Below, piece by piece: positions 1 to 13,166 of a stretch of DNA of 64,000 nt; the first letter of the stretch is position 1, and each line of letters begins with the position of its first letter. The stretch is taken from NCBI GenBank assembly GCA_001600455.1, contig BCKC01000010.1, forward strand, positions 1,246,144 to 1,310,143. The letters are read 5' to 3'. The position numbers and the translations under genes are program-made. Below the pieces are notes generated by a model. The model was not told the origin of the DNA and ran no database searches. It saw nothing but the letters and a program-made list of their open reading frames with translations. Origin of the DNA: Endocalyx cinctus. Its lineage: Eukaryota; Ascomycota; Sordariomycetes; Amphisphaeriales; Apiosporaceae.

Positions 1-127
1 TGGCGGCGTCGGTGAAGGCTTCGGTTTGCTTGGAGCCGCCGTCATCATCTTTACCGTGGACGTTATGAGTAAAGATGCAAAGTGTAAAGGAGAGCACCGT
101 GGAGAAATGATTCCGGATAAGCAGCAT
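1..127 (-). CDS. N-terminal fragment of a putative secreted protein
   Basis: An ATG at 127 on the minus strand opens 42 codons that run off the left edge. The first ~25 residues read MLLIRNHFSTVLSFTLCIF then THNVHG: a short basic start followed by a hydrophobic stretch, which looks like a signal peptide. The sequence then turns polar and acidic (KDDDGG). Third codon positions are mostly G/C, unlike the A+T-rich DNA that follows. I do not recognise the family because nearly all of the mature protein is outside the window. It could be a secreted enzyme or effector-like protein. The start choice rests only on the signal-peptide pattern. Confidence 0.45.
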   Translation of the reverse strand, partial: MLLIRNHFSTVLSFTLCIFTHNVHGKDDDGGSKQTEAFTDAA

Positions 128-2994
128 CGTAATGTAATTTATCGTTTTAGTCTTATAATATGATGCTGGCGTGTAAAAGCAGTGTGTGGAGAGAGATGCT
201 GTGATTTATTGGCGATCATCAAAATATTTTTGCGGTCCTCTTCGTGACACTTATAGTCGTGAAACCATGACGCTCGTTATCGGCAAGACAGCTTGATTAA
301 ATCATTCTCGATCCTACATTCTCTGTGAGGGCCGTTGTGAAACAGTGTAGACAGTAAATAACCTCTTTTAAAACAACAGCGCTATAACAGCATGTCACAC
401 AACTTCACACAACCTACCATATCACTGGTAACTGGTACACTAAAATTAGTATTCTGTGCCGATGTAGCCGGGTTGAGATAAGCCTATATCAAGTTCTGTA
501 GCGACAGTATATTTGTTTTTGCTCTTATTTGATTGGTGCTTTATGGCGAAGTCATTTCACTACATACCCTGTCGAAGATCATGAGAAACAGAGTGGAAAC
601 ATATAAGAGACAACGACACCATGTTCACCTGAAGTTGAGTCTATATTTAGGAACCCGCAAAATAGATAATGTTGATTGAAAGAGGTCGCGTGCTCACATG
701 CTGAAAATGGTAGATCTGTAACCCAATGTGATTTAGATGATCCCGCTGATCTGGGGTAGATAGCCTTGGCGTTGCCGCACCATCTCCAAGTTGACCTATC
801 GCGCCGCGATACGCATTCTCAGTCGAAACAACTTCACGAAAATAAGATTCTTGGCAACAGGTCTGATGTAGATATATTATATCTCTCGTCAATTGACATG
901 CTACGCCATTCGACAAAATTGGTCTCGATGCGATCCTTGCGGCCTCAATGTTTAAGCTTTGAGACAAGCAGCCAAGGAAATCTAAGTTATCGAAAGACCA
1001 TTTCTCCAGCATTTTGATTCGTTCTATGATGATTATGGAGCTTTTTTGTTACCCTGTAGAGATTATCCAAGCCTATAATTAGCCCTACGCAAATGGTAGT
1101 GATGGATCACAATATCAATGATGAAGCCCGTAAGCCAATGAATATGATTGCTATATGGTTTCTCAGCGGGGACACGAAAAAACTAAAGTAACAAAGTGAT
1201 CTAGCGTATGTCTTTTTCAGTCTGCGCAATATTCAATCTTATCAAGTAACTTACTTCGCTGTTCTAGACCATTCGTTCCTGCGTTCGAATACCCTCCCTC
1301 CCAGTTTCAGGAGGCCAAATTGAGTCAAGATCATGGTGGCCCTCTGGCCTGCCGATTCCAAACGTGAACGGGTCGTGAATAGATCTACGAGCACCTGGTC
1401 CCTCTCCATATTTTTCCAATATAGCGCCCTTGGAGATCGGATGCGACGGCCCGCACAGGAGGACAAAGAGCTCTAATTCTAGAAAAGATAATAAAGAGTG
1501 TAATAACAGGAGATCGGCTAGGTAAGTCTGATGGCTGCCATTGCAGTTGCTGCTTTACCATTCAACTTAGGTACTGAGTTTGGCAAAAAGTGATATATTT
1601 GGATAAAAATATCCAGTATACTCTGACACGTTAACGATGTTTTACATATTGCGAATACCTCGATCCACGAATAGATTTACTTGAATTTATCAGAAGTAGT
1701 TCTTTGAATACGAAAACGGGTAAATAACCGATTATTACCGAATGGATCAAAATTGAAAGAAAATGGGCGTGAAGATTTGTAGGGAGCTGACTAGTTACTA
1801 CTAATATCACGAACACACAGGAGCATTTCATAGGATCAAGAGATATTCTTAACCACATCAATACTGCTACTCACTGTGACATGGTTCCTGAAGTTTTTCT
1901 CAGCCGCGGCTCAGTTTCTTTACTACAACTTCGGAATCGTAATCTGTGACAAGATAGTGTTCTTGGACTTTATGAGAACCTGATACAAATTGGGATACAA
2001 ATCCAGCACAGGAATAGACTTGGTTTTGCGACAACCTTATATTAAGCCATTATTAAACCACGGAGCTATTTATTTCACATGTAGTTCTTGAAAGATCATG
2101 AATGGAAGTTTGTAGGTGTTCCTAAAGTCTCAGCTTCATCTGTAAGTGTACTTTAGGCTATAAGACTATCATGATTATGTGAGAGAAGGTATTGCTAAAT
2201 GTCCAATACATTACATTTTTAACCTTATAAAAGGTACTCCAAATGTCCTATTACTTTAATCATAAACCTCTGTTGAACTAGCCGCCTAAAGAAAAATCCG
2301 TTGCTGGATCACAGTTTAAACTTCCACACAGCATTATCTACATAATTGACTACAAGGTAAACTTTTTTCTTTTCTACGACATATTTAAACCTAAAAAGTT
2401 AATCATTTATGCCCAATCATGCTCTTTTTTTCAATCAAGACTTTTTCTAACTCGATCTGAGCACCTTGTAGTTAAGAGGATCGAAGGCTTGAAGGTCCTT
2501 GAGCAGATTTATCGCCATCACGAAGAAGTAATCGTGTTAAAGAGTCAAATTTTGAAACAGGGTTAATAAGAAACACTCGACGTAAAATAATCCCGGGAAA
2601 TTTTACTGTGCTAGTAATACGCTGTCGCCTTCATAGCTTTCTTGGTCTGACGGGATCAATCAATCATTGGGTCTTAACGCGAGAGATTTGCTACTTTGGG
2701 AAGTGGGACCACACCAGATCCCAATTCGGTGAATTATACGAGCACTCAATAGGCCAATAGTTGAAAAGTATGTGTTACACTTAATATCATATATCTCGTT
2801 CTTAAATTATTTTCGCCAATAGTCATTATGTTCTCGTCCCAGCCTTTAATCAAGTATTGTTGAAAATTTCGTTTTATATTACATATCTCCTCTGCTATTT
2901 CTTTCGCGAGAAAATCTTGAACATATACGTGCGCCTACAATTTAAGGGAAGCAAGAAATTACTACACGGAACCAACTCATTACTAACACCAATC
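128..2994. other. Long intergenic region, no supported gene
   Basis: About 2.9 kb of moderately A+T-rich DNA. Several open frames up to 121 codons occur (for example 647-1012 minus), but none shows family motifs, codon bias or exon continuity. It contains the upstream regions of the secreted-protein fragment and of the hydrolase at 2995. Confidence 0.6.
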
Positions 2995-4169
2995 ATGGCC
3001 AATCCCATTACATCGCACGAGGTAACATATGCCAGCGGCCAGAAAAAGATCCACTATTACGCCGCCGGCCCGGTCAACGGTCCCATGGTCGTCTTCCTGC
3101 ACGGCTTCCCAGCCACGGCCATTACGTGGAAACCGCAGATCAAAGGCTTCGCTGCAGCCGGATTTCGTGTAGCGGCTCCTGATTTGCCGGGTTCGGGTAA
3201 GTCAACCGCCCGCCGCGTCCTCGACGACTACTGTCAGGAAGCCCTGGTTGAGGGCATGATGGCGCTTTTGGGTGCCACAGGGCGTAATAGAGCGATATGG
3301 ATTGGCCACGATGTGCGTATTCTCTTTCCTCTTTTCGCCTTTCTGTATTATTTTACATGTCTTGAAGGCAATAATACTGAGACTGACTCTGGGGCGGCCA
3401 AAAGTGGGGTTCTGCAGTCGCCTCCGCAGTCGCGACGCAGCATCCGGAGGCGGTCAAAGCGCTAATCAACATTTGTGTTCCGTTCGCCACGCTAGAGAGG
3501 GGTTGGGGTCAAATGTTGCCTTACGTAAACCGCGAGCTCTACCCAGCAGACGAGTATGAATTCGGCCAGTGGGATTACCATCGGTACTACGAAGAAAAAT
3601 TCGACGACGCCGTCGCTTGGTTCGAATTGGACGTCGCGGGGGTCATCTCCTCCGTTGCCTCGGTGCCTCCTCCAGGGCTCGTGGGCTCGCGCAAGGAGAT
3701 GGATCATTCCACGGCGCGCAAGGACGGTGGTTTATTCGGCGGCAATGCCCGACCTCCGACGGTCGAGCAGACGGCCGACGCGCCCAAGATGGTGGCGCCC
3801 GATGTACTCGAGGCCTGGATTGCCGATATGCAAAAGTCGGGCTTTTACGGAGGGTCGGCCTTTTACGTGCACCACGAGCGCAACGCTGCGTATAACGGGA
3901 AAAGCGCGCCAGGATACAGGCTGGCCAAGCCGGCGCTGTTTATCCACGCCGCACATGACTTGCTTTGCGACACCAAGACCTCGCGTCTGATGGAGCCCAT
4001 GCGCCAGCTGTGCTCTAATCTCACCGAAATCACCATCGATACGGCCCATTGGGTGCCGTTCGCTAAGTCGGCTGAGCTACAGGCCGGGATCTTCAGATTC
4101 ATCCTCGACGAAGTGCCGAAAGAGTGGCCGGGTTACTGGGATAGCGGGTATACCAAAAAGCAGAAATAG
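2995..4169 (+). CDS. Alpha/beta-hydrolase, epoxide hydrolase type (Asp nucleophile)
   Basis: Exons 2995-3312 and 3405-4169 (intron GTGCGT...AAAAG, phase 0) give 360 aa. Oxyanion motif HGFP starts at residue 36. The nucleophile elbow GHDWGS straddles the splice junction, with Asp106 the last residue of exon 1. The charge-relay His is in TAHWVPF near the C-terminus and a likely acid is in AAHD. Asp in place of Ser as nucleophile is the mark of epoxide hydrolases and haloacid/haloalkane dehalogenases. It sits 0.8 kb beyond the 3' end of the PKS, so a role in opening an epoxide of the polyketide, or in hydrolytic release, is likely but inferred. The start at 2995 fits the usual family N-terminus; an upstream in-frame extension from 2857 is A+T-rich and unlike coding sequence. 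Confidence 0.88.
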
Positions 4170-5009
4170 ATAGAATGTGTTTTGAGTAGTAAGAGGTTAA
4201 GTTGAGATTTTTCTTTTTAGACAAAAAAAAAAAAAAAAGCAGATTACTATAGCCATCGCATTCAGAGGAGGGTATATTACTTTCTGCACTGAGGATGTGC
4301 TAAGCTAGGGCAGATGGAAAAGGCGATGAAAGAAGGTACGTGAAAATAGCGTGGAATAGGTATAAACCAGAAATCGACAAATCTTTACATCGGTATCGTG
4401 CTTCCATCCTCCATGCACTTCTACGCTAGTAGGTGACAAAACCGAGTGATTGGAACAGATGGAAGGGAGAGAATGGCTCCAGTAAGTTAAGGTTTTCCTA
4501 TTTCTTTTCCTCTATTGTATATAATTTCCCATGAATCTATTTGCTGCAAAGTCGAATTTGAAATCTCCAAGGCTATGCTGGACCACCAGCATGCTACTCG
4601 GGAGAATCTTGTTATTAATCAATACCAATAATCCCACGAGATTTATGAAGAGAATACTAACTTTAAATAAGCGCCGCATAGCTTTCTCCTATTTATTGTG
4701 CTCGTATTTTCTTTCACATAGCGAAATCGGATCTCCCAACGAATTATGCAGAAGTTAACTAAACTGTTCTACGACATGTTTACATAAAGAAACATGGATA
4801 TTTTAACTGTTAATACACCTAAGGCAAATTCTATCCCGTTAGCTACATTAAGGTATGTTAAAGACTTTACTCCATTATACGATACTCTCAGTAATTTCTA
4901 TATTTAACACCCCCGATTCGTGCTAAGTTCATGACACTAAAGAAAAATCAAGTACTCTTCACCCTCACTCAATCCTTCAATTATAGTGAGAGATTTAAGT
5001 AAGTCGCTT
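4170..5009. other. Intergenic between convergent 3' ends
   Basis: Holds the 3' regions of the hydrolase and the PKS. An A16 run lies at 4223-4238. I see no gene. Confidence 0.6.
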
Positions 5010-8000
5010 TTACGCACTCGTGTCCAGACCTGAGTGCTTCACCACAGCCTGCGCAAGGCCAGAGAAAGTTGTAACGGGATCCGAAAGCGTCGTTATGCCT
5101 ACCTGCAGACCGAATTCCTTGAAAAGCCACCTCTGCAGCTCCACCCCAATCATGGAGTCAACGCCATGCTTCGCCACAGAGACCCCTTCGAGCTGGAAGC
5201 TATCCGATTCCAAACCCAGTATGCGAGCAGTGCGCTCCGCAATGTGCAATCCTAAAGCCTTGATCGCTTCATCCAGGGGCAAGCTCCTCACACCCTCAAT
5301 AAAAGAGCGTTCAGAACCCTGCCCGGTAACGCCAGCACCCCGCTCCTTTTGTATCTCCTCGACTGACGTCCGCACTGATGACATCCGTGCATCACGGTGC
5401 CAGAACGCGTCCGAGACATCCACGTTATCATCAATCATGGCCTGAAGCATGGCTTGGGGCTCGAGGCCGAGCACCAGCTGGACATCGCCGAGACTCACCT
5501 CCTGAGGATTGCCTGTAGGGCTCCCCTGGATAATGGCAGCCTCAAAGCCAGCCAACATGTCCTTCTCGTTGATACCGAAGGGCATCTTCCGTGCCAGCGC
5601 GTCAGCCGTGGCTTGGTTCTCCGCCACCACACCAACGTCGTCGATCGCGGGCAGGGCGATTGAGCAGGCCGGTAGACCCCTTCGACGTCTCCTGAGGGCC
5701 GCAAAGTCCAGGAAACTGTTAGCGGCACAGTAGTTGGCCTGTCCCGGGTTGCCGAGCACGGCTGAGATGCTGCTCGTCAGAAGGAAGAAATCCAGTTCCG
5801 CGTCGGCCAACGCTTCGTCGAGAGCGATGACTCCTTGCATTTTGGGCAGTAGGGCCGCTTGGTACGCCGAGAACGTCATGTTCTCGTACAGGCCGTCTTG
5901 AAGTACCATGGCGGCGTGAACTACGCCTCGTACGGGTAGCCGGCGGGAAACTCTCCTTACCACATCCGCGACCGCTTTCTTATCGGTCGCGTCTACTTGG
6001 AATACCTGTACGCTGGCGCCTGATGCCGAAAGCCGACTAAGCATGTTGACGGCTTCTGGCTTGGCCGCGCCGGACCGCGATAGGAAGACGAAGTTCCTGC
6101 AGCCCCTCTCGAACATCCATGTGGTCATGCTACGGCCTAGGCCCCCAAGGCATCCGACAAGTACATATGCGGCATCAGATGATAGCTGCGTCTTCTGGAC
6201 CAGTGACTTGCGTACCTATTACACAGATAAAAACATCAACATTAATTTACCAGGTATGTAAGGGAAGGGAATGCTTCTTACCTTTACCTCGGCTTTGCCA
6301 TACTCAATTCTCAAGATACTACTACGTTTTTCTGCTTTGGAAATATTTTTTCTGGCCGATTCCAAAGAATCAGATAACTCTTGTACATTCGTGATAGTGG
6401 TAGATGTTTGAAGAGCGCCACCAAGAGTTTTCACAATCTCAACACCCATCTCCAGGGTTGCCTTAGATGGTTTCCCAACCTTACGAGGCCGGACGCCTCT
6501 TTCGAGTGGCTTCATGTCTAACGGGCTGTACGACTCAACACGAGTGTCGAAACCAAAGACGACATCAGAATTCGCTGGGGTGGCTTTCCAGATCTCGTGA
6601 ACTATTTCTGCATCTGGGTTTCCAGTGATTACGACAATGTTGGCTGACGATAAAATGTTTCGCATCTCGTTCTGGCTCTCCCCGCCATGAATCGTGGAAA
6701 CTTGGAAGCCCATCTGGGCACCCACAATACTGAAGAGTTTCCTGCGAGAGTCCTCCTCCGTGGTCAGGATGACGACATTCTCATATTTGATATTTTTTAT
6801 GTTCTCTAGTTTGAGAGCGTCGAGAGTCTCGACTAGATGCGGTAAAGAAGCGATCAATTCCGCCTTGTTGTCCTCATTCACGTCCTCGTCTATGAGGGCG
6901 AAGTCTGAAGTAACAATGTGAGTCTCTAAGGCATCACCTGATTTATAATCACTGTAGGCAACTACAGTTTTACCGCTGAGGGCACCATGGTTCAAGTCAC
7001 TTCCAGTACGCACAATAACGCCTGTGACGAATCTAGCACCGCCTTCGTCGGCATTGGCTGAGATGTCTCCTTTTGTGAGTGTAGAAAGCTCAACTCGGAT
7101 CTCGACTGTAAGTGGGTCCAGCTGGGCCATCTCAGACACCGTCTCCCAGACGAACTGATCGTTGATAACGCTGCCCTTGTAAGACCCGACGGCTGAAAGC
7201 GCTTCTGCGTGAGTTTCTATCTCACGCCCGTATACGAGGCTGTTCAGAGATTCATTCGGCTCTAAACGCGGAACAAGGACTCTCGAATCGCTGGTAAGCC
7301 AATATTCAACATCGTGCTGAACATCCGTATCCATATTGGCAACTTTCAGAGCGTCTATCTGCTGTCGCAAGAGGGCTGAAACGGCAGTTATTGGTGCCTC
7401 TTCGTCGGCGTCAATGAGACAGACTCTCACACCAGGTGACTCTGAGCGCACGGTACGCAGGAAGCCTTGGGGGAGGCCACTGCTTACCGATTCTCCTTCG
7501 TTAGCTCCTCTAGTTATCCAGACGATAGGCTTGTTGGAAAAGAGGAGAATTGTCCGAAGAGATATCCAGATCTTCTCGTTTGCAACTGCCAAGATTGATC
7601 CATTTGCGTCATCGATGATAACATTATCAAATTCATCGAGATCTTCAACTGTCGTTTCTGAAATTGATCTGGCGACGCACCCCAATACCTTTGAGAGGGT
7701 AGAACGGCCAAGTTGGGCATCATGCAGCAGTACGATCGCTTTACTACCCACGCTGGTAGTGTCCATGTTCGTCTTGAGATATTCTGAAGCCTCATTAGAA
7801 TGCTTCCACTCTACTCTCGTGTATGGTGCTCTCGGTCTTGGCTCTACAGACGTAGGCGGCACCGCTGACTCGAAAGCAACCATCTTCAAGTTTCGAATTT
7901 CCAGGAGGCAGTCCGACGAGCCCTGCGCAAGTAGCTGCATGCTTCCAAAGAAGTGTCTGCTGCTGTTCGGATCACTCTCGGCCCACGCGTAGCATTGACC

Positions 8001-11000
8001 CTCACTTTTGAGGCCGGAATCCCCATCCGGGAAGCTGACAGACATGTCTTCTATCGTGAGCGGGATCACCCCCCAAGGCATCTCCTTATGCTGCCCTCGA
8101 TTCACGGAGGCAATGATAGCGTGCAGACACCCGTCTATGGTAGATGGGTGCAACATGTAACGCGATTCCAGATCAGTCCGCCTGGTTAGGACTTTGATGC
8201 CAGTAGATGCCCATCTATCCTTGCCGTTGGCACGGACTTGATGGGTCATGGTCTGGAATTCAGGCCCATATCGGAAGCCGACACGCTCGAGGGAGCGATA
8301 CCATCGCTTTGGAGCCACGCGCTGGTGGAGCGCAATGGGATCGTACGGGATGGAGGTGCGCTTCTTTTCTTGTCTCTGGCTTAACATAATCTTGCCAGCG
8401 CTGTGAAGTGTCCAGTTGCCGCTGCTTGGGGTCACCGACTCGACTGTGAAGGTATACCAGTCGTCCGAGGGGTTATTCTCCAACCGAGTATGTACCTCAA
8501 CTCCATCGTCCGTGTCGGGAACAATTAGGGCTTTCTGGATGTTTATGTCAGTTAGCCTGACCCCCATCGCCTCGGCTGGCTCGAGATCAAGCCGTTGCAA
8601 AAGTGCCTCAATGGCCAGGGAGATGTGACCTGCGGCAGGGAAGATGACATCAGTACCCAGCGTGTGATGTGAGAACCAAGACACGTCGCGACAGCGCAAT
8701 ATGTTCTTCCAGGCTGGTGCGTTGTTGGAAAGCCCGAATATGCGCCGGCCAAGGAGGTCGTGGCGCGGATGCTTACATGTCCGCAAGTCGGCTATGGCGC
8801 GGGGTTCATACCAATGCTGTCGTTCATAGTTCCACTGGTAAGGAGGCAAATCGACGAGATATCGTGGTTGGTTCTTCTTAACCTCGGAATTTTCACTTGT
8901 AGTTGACCGAGGGGCTGGGGCAAGGGCATTAACCACATCGAAGCTCACGTCGACCCCTCGGATATGTAACTCCCCGGCTGCACTCAGGAGGGAAGCCGCA
9001 TCGTCCTGACCACGAATGAGTGAACCAACATACTCCAAGCTAAAGTTGTTTTCAGCTATGATCTGTTTCATGGGACCTTTCAGAGCTGAGTGGGGTCCAA
9101 TTTCGTTAAGGATTTTAACATCCTTGAATTGGTCGTCGTTCCCAAGTGCTTGTACCGCTGCATCGAAGCGGACGCGGTTGCGAAGATTTCCACACCAGTA
9201 TGAGATGTCTAGTTGCATATCCTCTATCTTTGATCCAGTAACTGACGATATCATGCCGGTTTCACACTTTCGCCAAGAGAGGTCTGTAGAGGTCAGACAC
9301 GCGTGCGCTTTGGAGTAAAGCTGCTCGTATAGAGGTGCAACAACATCCATCTGAGGAGAGTGGTATGCTTTTCCTGTCTGCAGTTGGCGAGCGAATATGC
9401 CGTGCTGGTGCATAAGATCTTTTAGCTTCTCAATGTCATCATGAAAACCGCTTACGGTCGTACTTCCTGGCGAGTTTTCGCAGGCGATGGAAACACCGTT
9501 CGCCGCACTGGGTGGCAGTAAGTTGATATAATCCTGTACCTTGTCGGCCCCGAGCCCAACGGCAAGCATGGTGCCTTCGGGAGCTAGTCGTGTTACAGCC
9601 AGGCCACGGAAATACGAAGCCAAAATCGCTTCGGGCGCTGATATGCGACCAGCCGCGTAGGCGGCGGCTATCTCGCCCGAGGAGTGACCAACGCTAACAG
9701 TAGGTGAGATTCCCCATGACGCGAAAAGGTCGACGATAGCAATCTGGATAGCTGTGCATGCTGGCTGAGAGATGTCGGGTTGCCCCACTCCGCTCGATTC
9801 CGCCGGCGCCTCGAGAACTTTTTGCAAGGACCACGACGGCTTGTACTCGGGTTCAACCACACGCTGTATAATGCGGTCTAGGGCGCTCAAAGTCTCGCTG
9901 AAAGTTGGGAACCGACGCATCGCTTCATATCCCATCCGCGCCCACTGCGCACCCTGGCCTGTGAAGACAAACCCAACTTTTGGCTTCACGCCCTGGGGCA
10001 TGGATATTGTTGAACCATATGTAAAGCTATCCTTGGAAAATGCCTCCGTCTCTCGGCCAGGCCATGCGATCGTGTAACCCCTTGCCGCGGTAAAGTGAGT
10101 TTTCCTCTGGTTGAGCGTGTAAGCAAGGTCTGGGAGGTAATAGTCTTCAGCGATGGCTTGGTGAGCCTCTATATTCTTGGCCAACGTCTTCCGGTCATGT
10201 GCGCTCATAGTTACCAGAAACGGTCGGTCTGTAGAGCTTTGGTCGTATGTGTAAGCAGCCCGAGTCTTGGGTGCGCCATGCTTATACCAGGGACACAGAC
10301 TCTCAATGGCTTCAACAACCAGATGAGCGTTCGTACCTCCGTAGCCGAAAGACGACACACTTGCACGGCGGACTTCGAATTCCTCGGGCCAGGGCATTAA
10401 ATCCTGGACTATCTTGACGTTCCATTCCTTATCCTTGATATTCGGGTTTAATTTCTTGAAGCCATAAACGCCAGGTATTTCACCACTTTCCGTCATTAGC
10501 GCCGCTTTCATCGTAGCAAAAATACCAGAAGCCGCTTCGCTGTGTCCTATGTTGGCTTTGGCGGCTCCCAGGAGTAAAGGCTTGTCCGTACTTCTTGTGT
10601 CGTTCATGCCTTTGGCTACTGCTTTCACCTCGATGGGGTCGCCGGTGGGGGTGCCCGTGCCATGGCATTCTAGGTAGGCTGTCTGGTTTGGGTCAATACC
10701 GGCCCTTTCATATGCCTGACGTAGCACACGCTCTTGCCCAAGAGCGTTGGGGAACGTAATACCCATGCCATCGACTTTCCCGTTTGTATTGACGGCCGAC
10801 GTGCGTAGCACACCCCTACCAAGAAACTTAGATATGTCTCTTGAACTTATCTGCGATAGAATCTCACCTTATTACATCATTATCCCTAATGGCATCAGAT
10901 AGCCGTTTGAGATAAAGAGCCCCGACGCCTTCGGCACGCCCATAACCGTCGGCAGATTCATCAAACGTGTGACATCTGATCAAGAATCCCAACTTTGGTT

Positions 11001-12064
11001 AGAATTGTCCATCATATCTCGAGTGAAAGGGTACTCACTCGGAAGTCGGTGAAAGCACGCCTAGCTTGGCGGTATTTAATTGCTGATCCTATTCATTCGT
11101 ATTATAATCAGCTAGCTGGTCCGAGCTCTACCAAATTACATCAGGGGCTCGTCTTACCACCATCATGATCAAATTGCTACCAGCGGCCACGGCTGCATCA
11201 CAGTCTCGCGCGCGCAGTGCGTGACAAGCATTATGGATAGCATATAATCCTGAAGAGCAGGCCGTATTGATGACACTGCTCGGGCCGTTGAGGTCGAAGG
11301 TATTATTGATCCGACTACTGATAACTATATCATTTCATTTGAAATCAGCTTTTAACGATATCTTCCATCTATTTTTTTCATGAGATTCGGTGGGTCGGTA
11401 ATGCTTTCTTGCCCGGTTTTTGTGGAGGTAGCTTTCGTTAAAGGCGCCACAGGGATAGAGATGAAATATGCAGAAAAAAGAAAGTAGGAGAAAAAAGGGG
11501 GTTAGCTTACTGCCGGTATCCACACCCGTGGCTGCGTAGTTGTGTCGAAAATCTCGCTCGAAAATGGACATTTGTTGATAATCGCTGGTGAAGGTCGCCG
11601 CATAGACGCCCGTGTTAGATCCAGCTACGTCCTCCAATGACAAGCCGGCATTTTCAAACACCTCGTAGCACACCTCGAGCATCTTACGTTGCTGCGGGTC
11701 CAGCCACTGAGCCTCAACAGGGGTCATGTTGAAGAATGTGGGGTCGAAATCAACAGGATTCTCGTCCAGAAAATAACCCCCTAGGGATGAATAGGAACCG
11801 GGACGGGAGAGATCCGGGTGGTAATGAGCGTCGATATTGAAGCGAGTGGGAGGAACTTTGGGTGTTCGAACCGACCGCTTCTCTCGCATAAGTTGCCAAA
11901 ATTTAGAGGCCGAGTCGATGGAGCCAGGCAAACGACAGGCTGTTTTTGTTTCAAAATTTAGCTGTTTTCTTCACTATTGTCAATCTAGGCTGTTCATTCT
12001 TACCCATGCCGACAATGGCAATCGGGTCGGGGCCTTGGCCATTTTCGTCCGTGATGAATGGCAT
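5010..12064 (-). CDS. Highly reducing type I polyketide synthase with degenerate ER
   Basis: Seven exons (12064-12004, 11939-11511, 11324-11158, 11088-11039, 10975-10868, 10815-6282, 6215-5010) join in frame to 2184 aa. The start [10 protein letters not shown] leads into the KS opening IAIVGMACRLPG across intron 1. KS: active Cys ~186 in INTACSSG, then [10 protein letters not shown] (~323) and [21 protein letters not shown] and GHSSGE (Ser ~650). [13 protein letters not shown] (~987) and HPSTIDG. A stretch at ~1500-1780 aligns with ER position but shows no GGVG NADPH motif. No methyltransferase motif is visible. [12 protein letters not shown] and the SS...YCAAN pair (~1944). ACP: GVDSMIG (Ser ~2137) at the C-terminus. 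There is no thioesterase or reductase domain, so release must be in trans. It sits in a cluster with an FMO, P450, hydrolases, regulator and transporter. The product is unknown. Confidence 0.95.
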
Positions 12065-12625
12065 GCTGAATCAAATGTGTCAAACGATAATGTAAGTCCG
12101 TCTTCGGTAATCAAGTGACGAGGTGAAGTTGCACTTTCTATGCCACGCAGTTGAAGAAAGTTTGGAGAAAGTTTGGCGAAAAGCCGGTTTAAATGATGTT
12201 GTAAAACTAAATTCTCAGATATATAGTTATTGGAAAGGAATAACAAATATATGGCTTTAACATTTGCGACGCTGTCAAAACGAAGGCTCTTTACTTGTCT
12301 TACTATTTATACATAATTTTTGTAAAGTAATAAGGCTTCACAGAAGCTTCAAATTCTGACAAGTAAACGTTACTTCTTATCTTGTTGCTATAAAGATTGC
12401 ATCAATCTTTTACTTGAACGGTATCATGATTCTGCAGTTGACAGAAGCATAGATTTACACGCGTAACTTGCACCTGGGCCAGTTATTTCAGAAACTAAAA
12501 ATTCCATCTATACGGGGTATGCATAATCGAGGTTCACAAAGGGAATAATGAAGAATCCCATCTCGGCATTGTTTTGTAGGTATGATTCGTGGGGGGAAGG
12601 TTTGCGGCCTGCAGATTTAGGGCTT

Positions 12626-12636
12626 CGGAGAAGCCG
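12626..12636. promoter_or_regulatory. Candidate Zn2Cys6 binding site, CGG-N5-CCG
   Basis: The sequence CGGAGAAGCCG is an inverted CGG pair with a 5-nt spacer, the layout bound by many Zn2Cys6 dimers. It lies inside the PKS/FMO divergent promoter, and a Zn2Cys6 gene is in the cluster. Binding is inference; a site this short can also occur by chance. Confidence 0.3.
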
Positions 12637-13016
12637 TCCTGTCGATCGTGCCCGTGTTCCCACACCCAATAATGTGTCACGACAAGCAAATATTTGACCC
12701 AAAAGAGTAATTTACACTGGAATACAGAATCCACTTCCGCGTCAATGCACATATAATCCATGTTATCACATGTCCATTTTCCTGTATGTTTGAAGTTTGA
12801 TATAATATGGACACGTTATAATCATTTTAGGGAACACTTACGAGGAAGTATTACTAAGAATGATAACGTCAGTTATATATGATGAAACTGGCTACCCGAT
12901 ACCGCGAGGAGAATATGTTATCAGAACGGTGTAATTAGTTCATAGTAGTTATATTGGAAAACTCTTACCGACGCTCTTACCGACGCAAGATTGCAGGAAC
13001 ACTTTGCAGTTGAACC

Positions 13017-13043
13017 ATATATATATATATATATATATATATA
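13017..13043. repeat. (AT)n microsatellite
   Basis: 27 nt of uninterrupted AT alternation, 124 nt upstream of the FMO start codon. Confidence 0.95.
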
Positions 13044-13166
13044 ATCTATAATTACCGATTAACTATCATCTAGGTGTCATGAGCGCATGATACAAATCGA
13101 TATCTTCTTCACTCGCGATTAATTTCATATCTACGTATAGTCGATACTAGAAATATCTTAACTACA

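Larger units (their letters stand above)
12065..13166. promoter_or_regulatory. Divergent promoter region between PKS and FMO
   Basis: A 1.1 kb A+T-rich gap between the start codons of the PKS (leftward) and the flavin monooxygenase (rightward). This geometry suggests coordinated expression. It contains a CGG-N5-CCG site and an AT microsatellite, listed separately. No gene is visible here. Confidence 0.55.

Noticed and set aside
647..1012. 121-codon minus-strand frame
   Set aside because: No recognisable motif, mixed codon usage and an overlapping plus-strand frame of similar quality; probably chance.
1251..1466. 71-codon minus-strand frame with basic composition
   Set aside because: No homology pattern, splice partner or start context.
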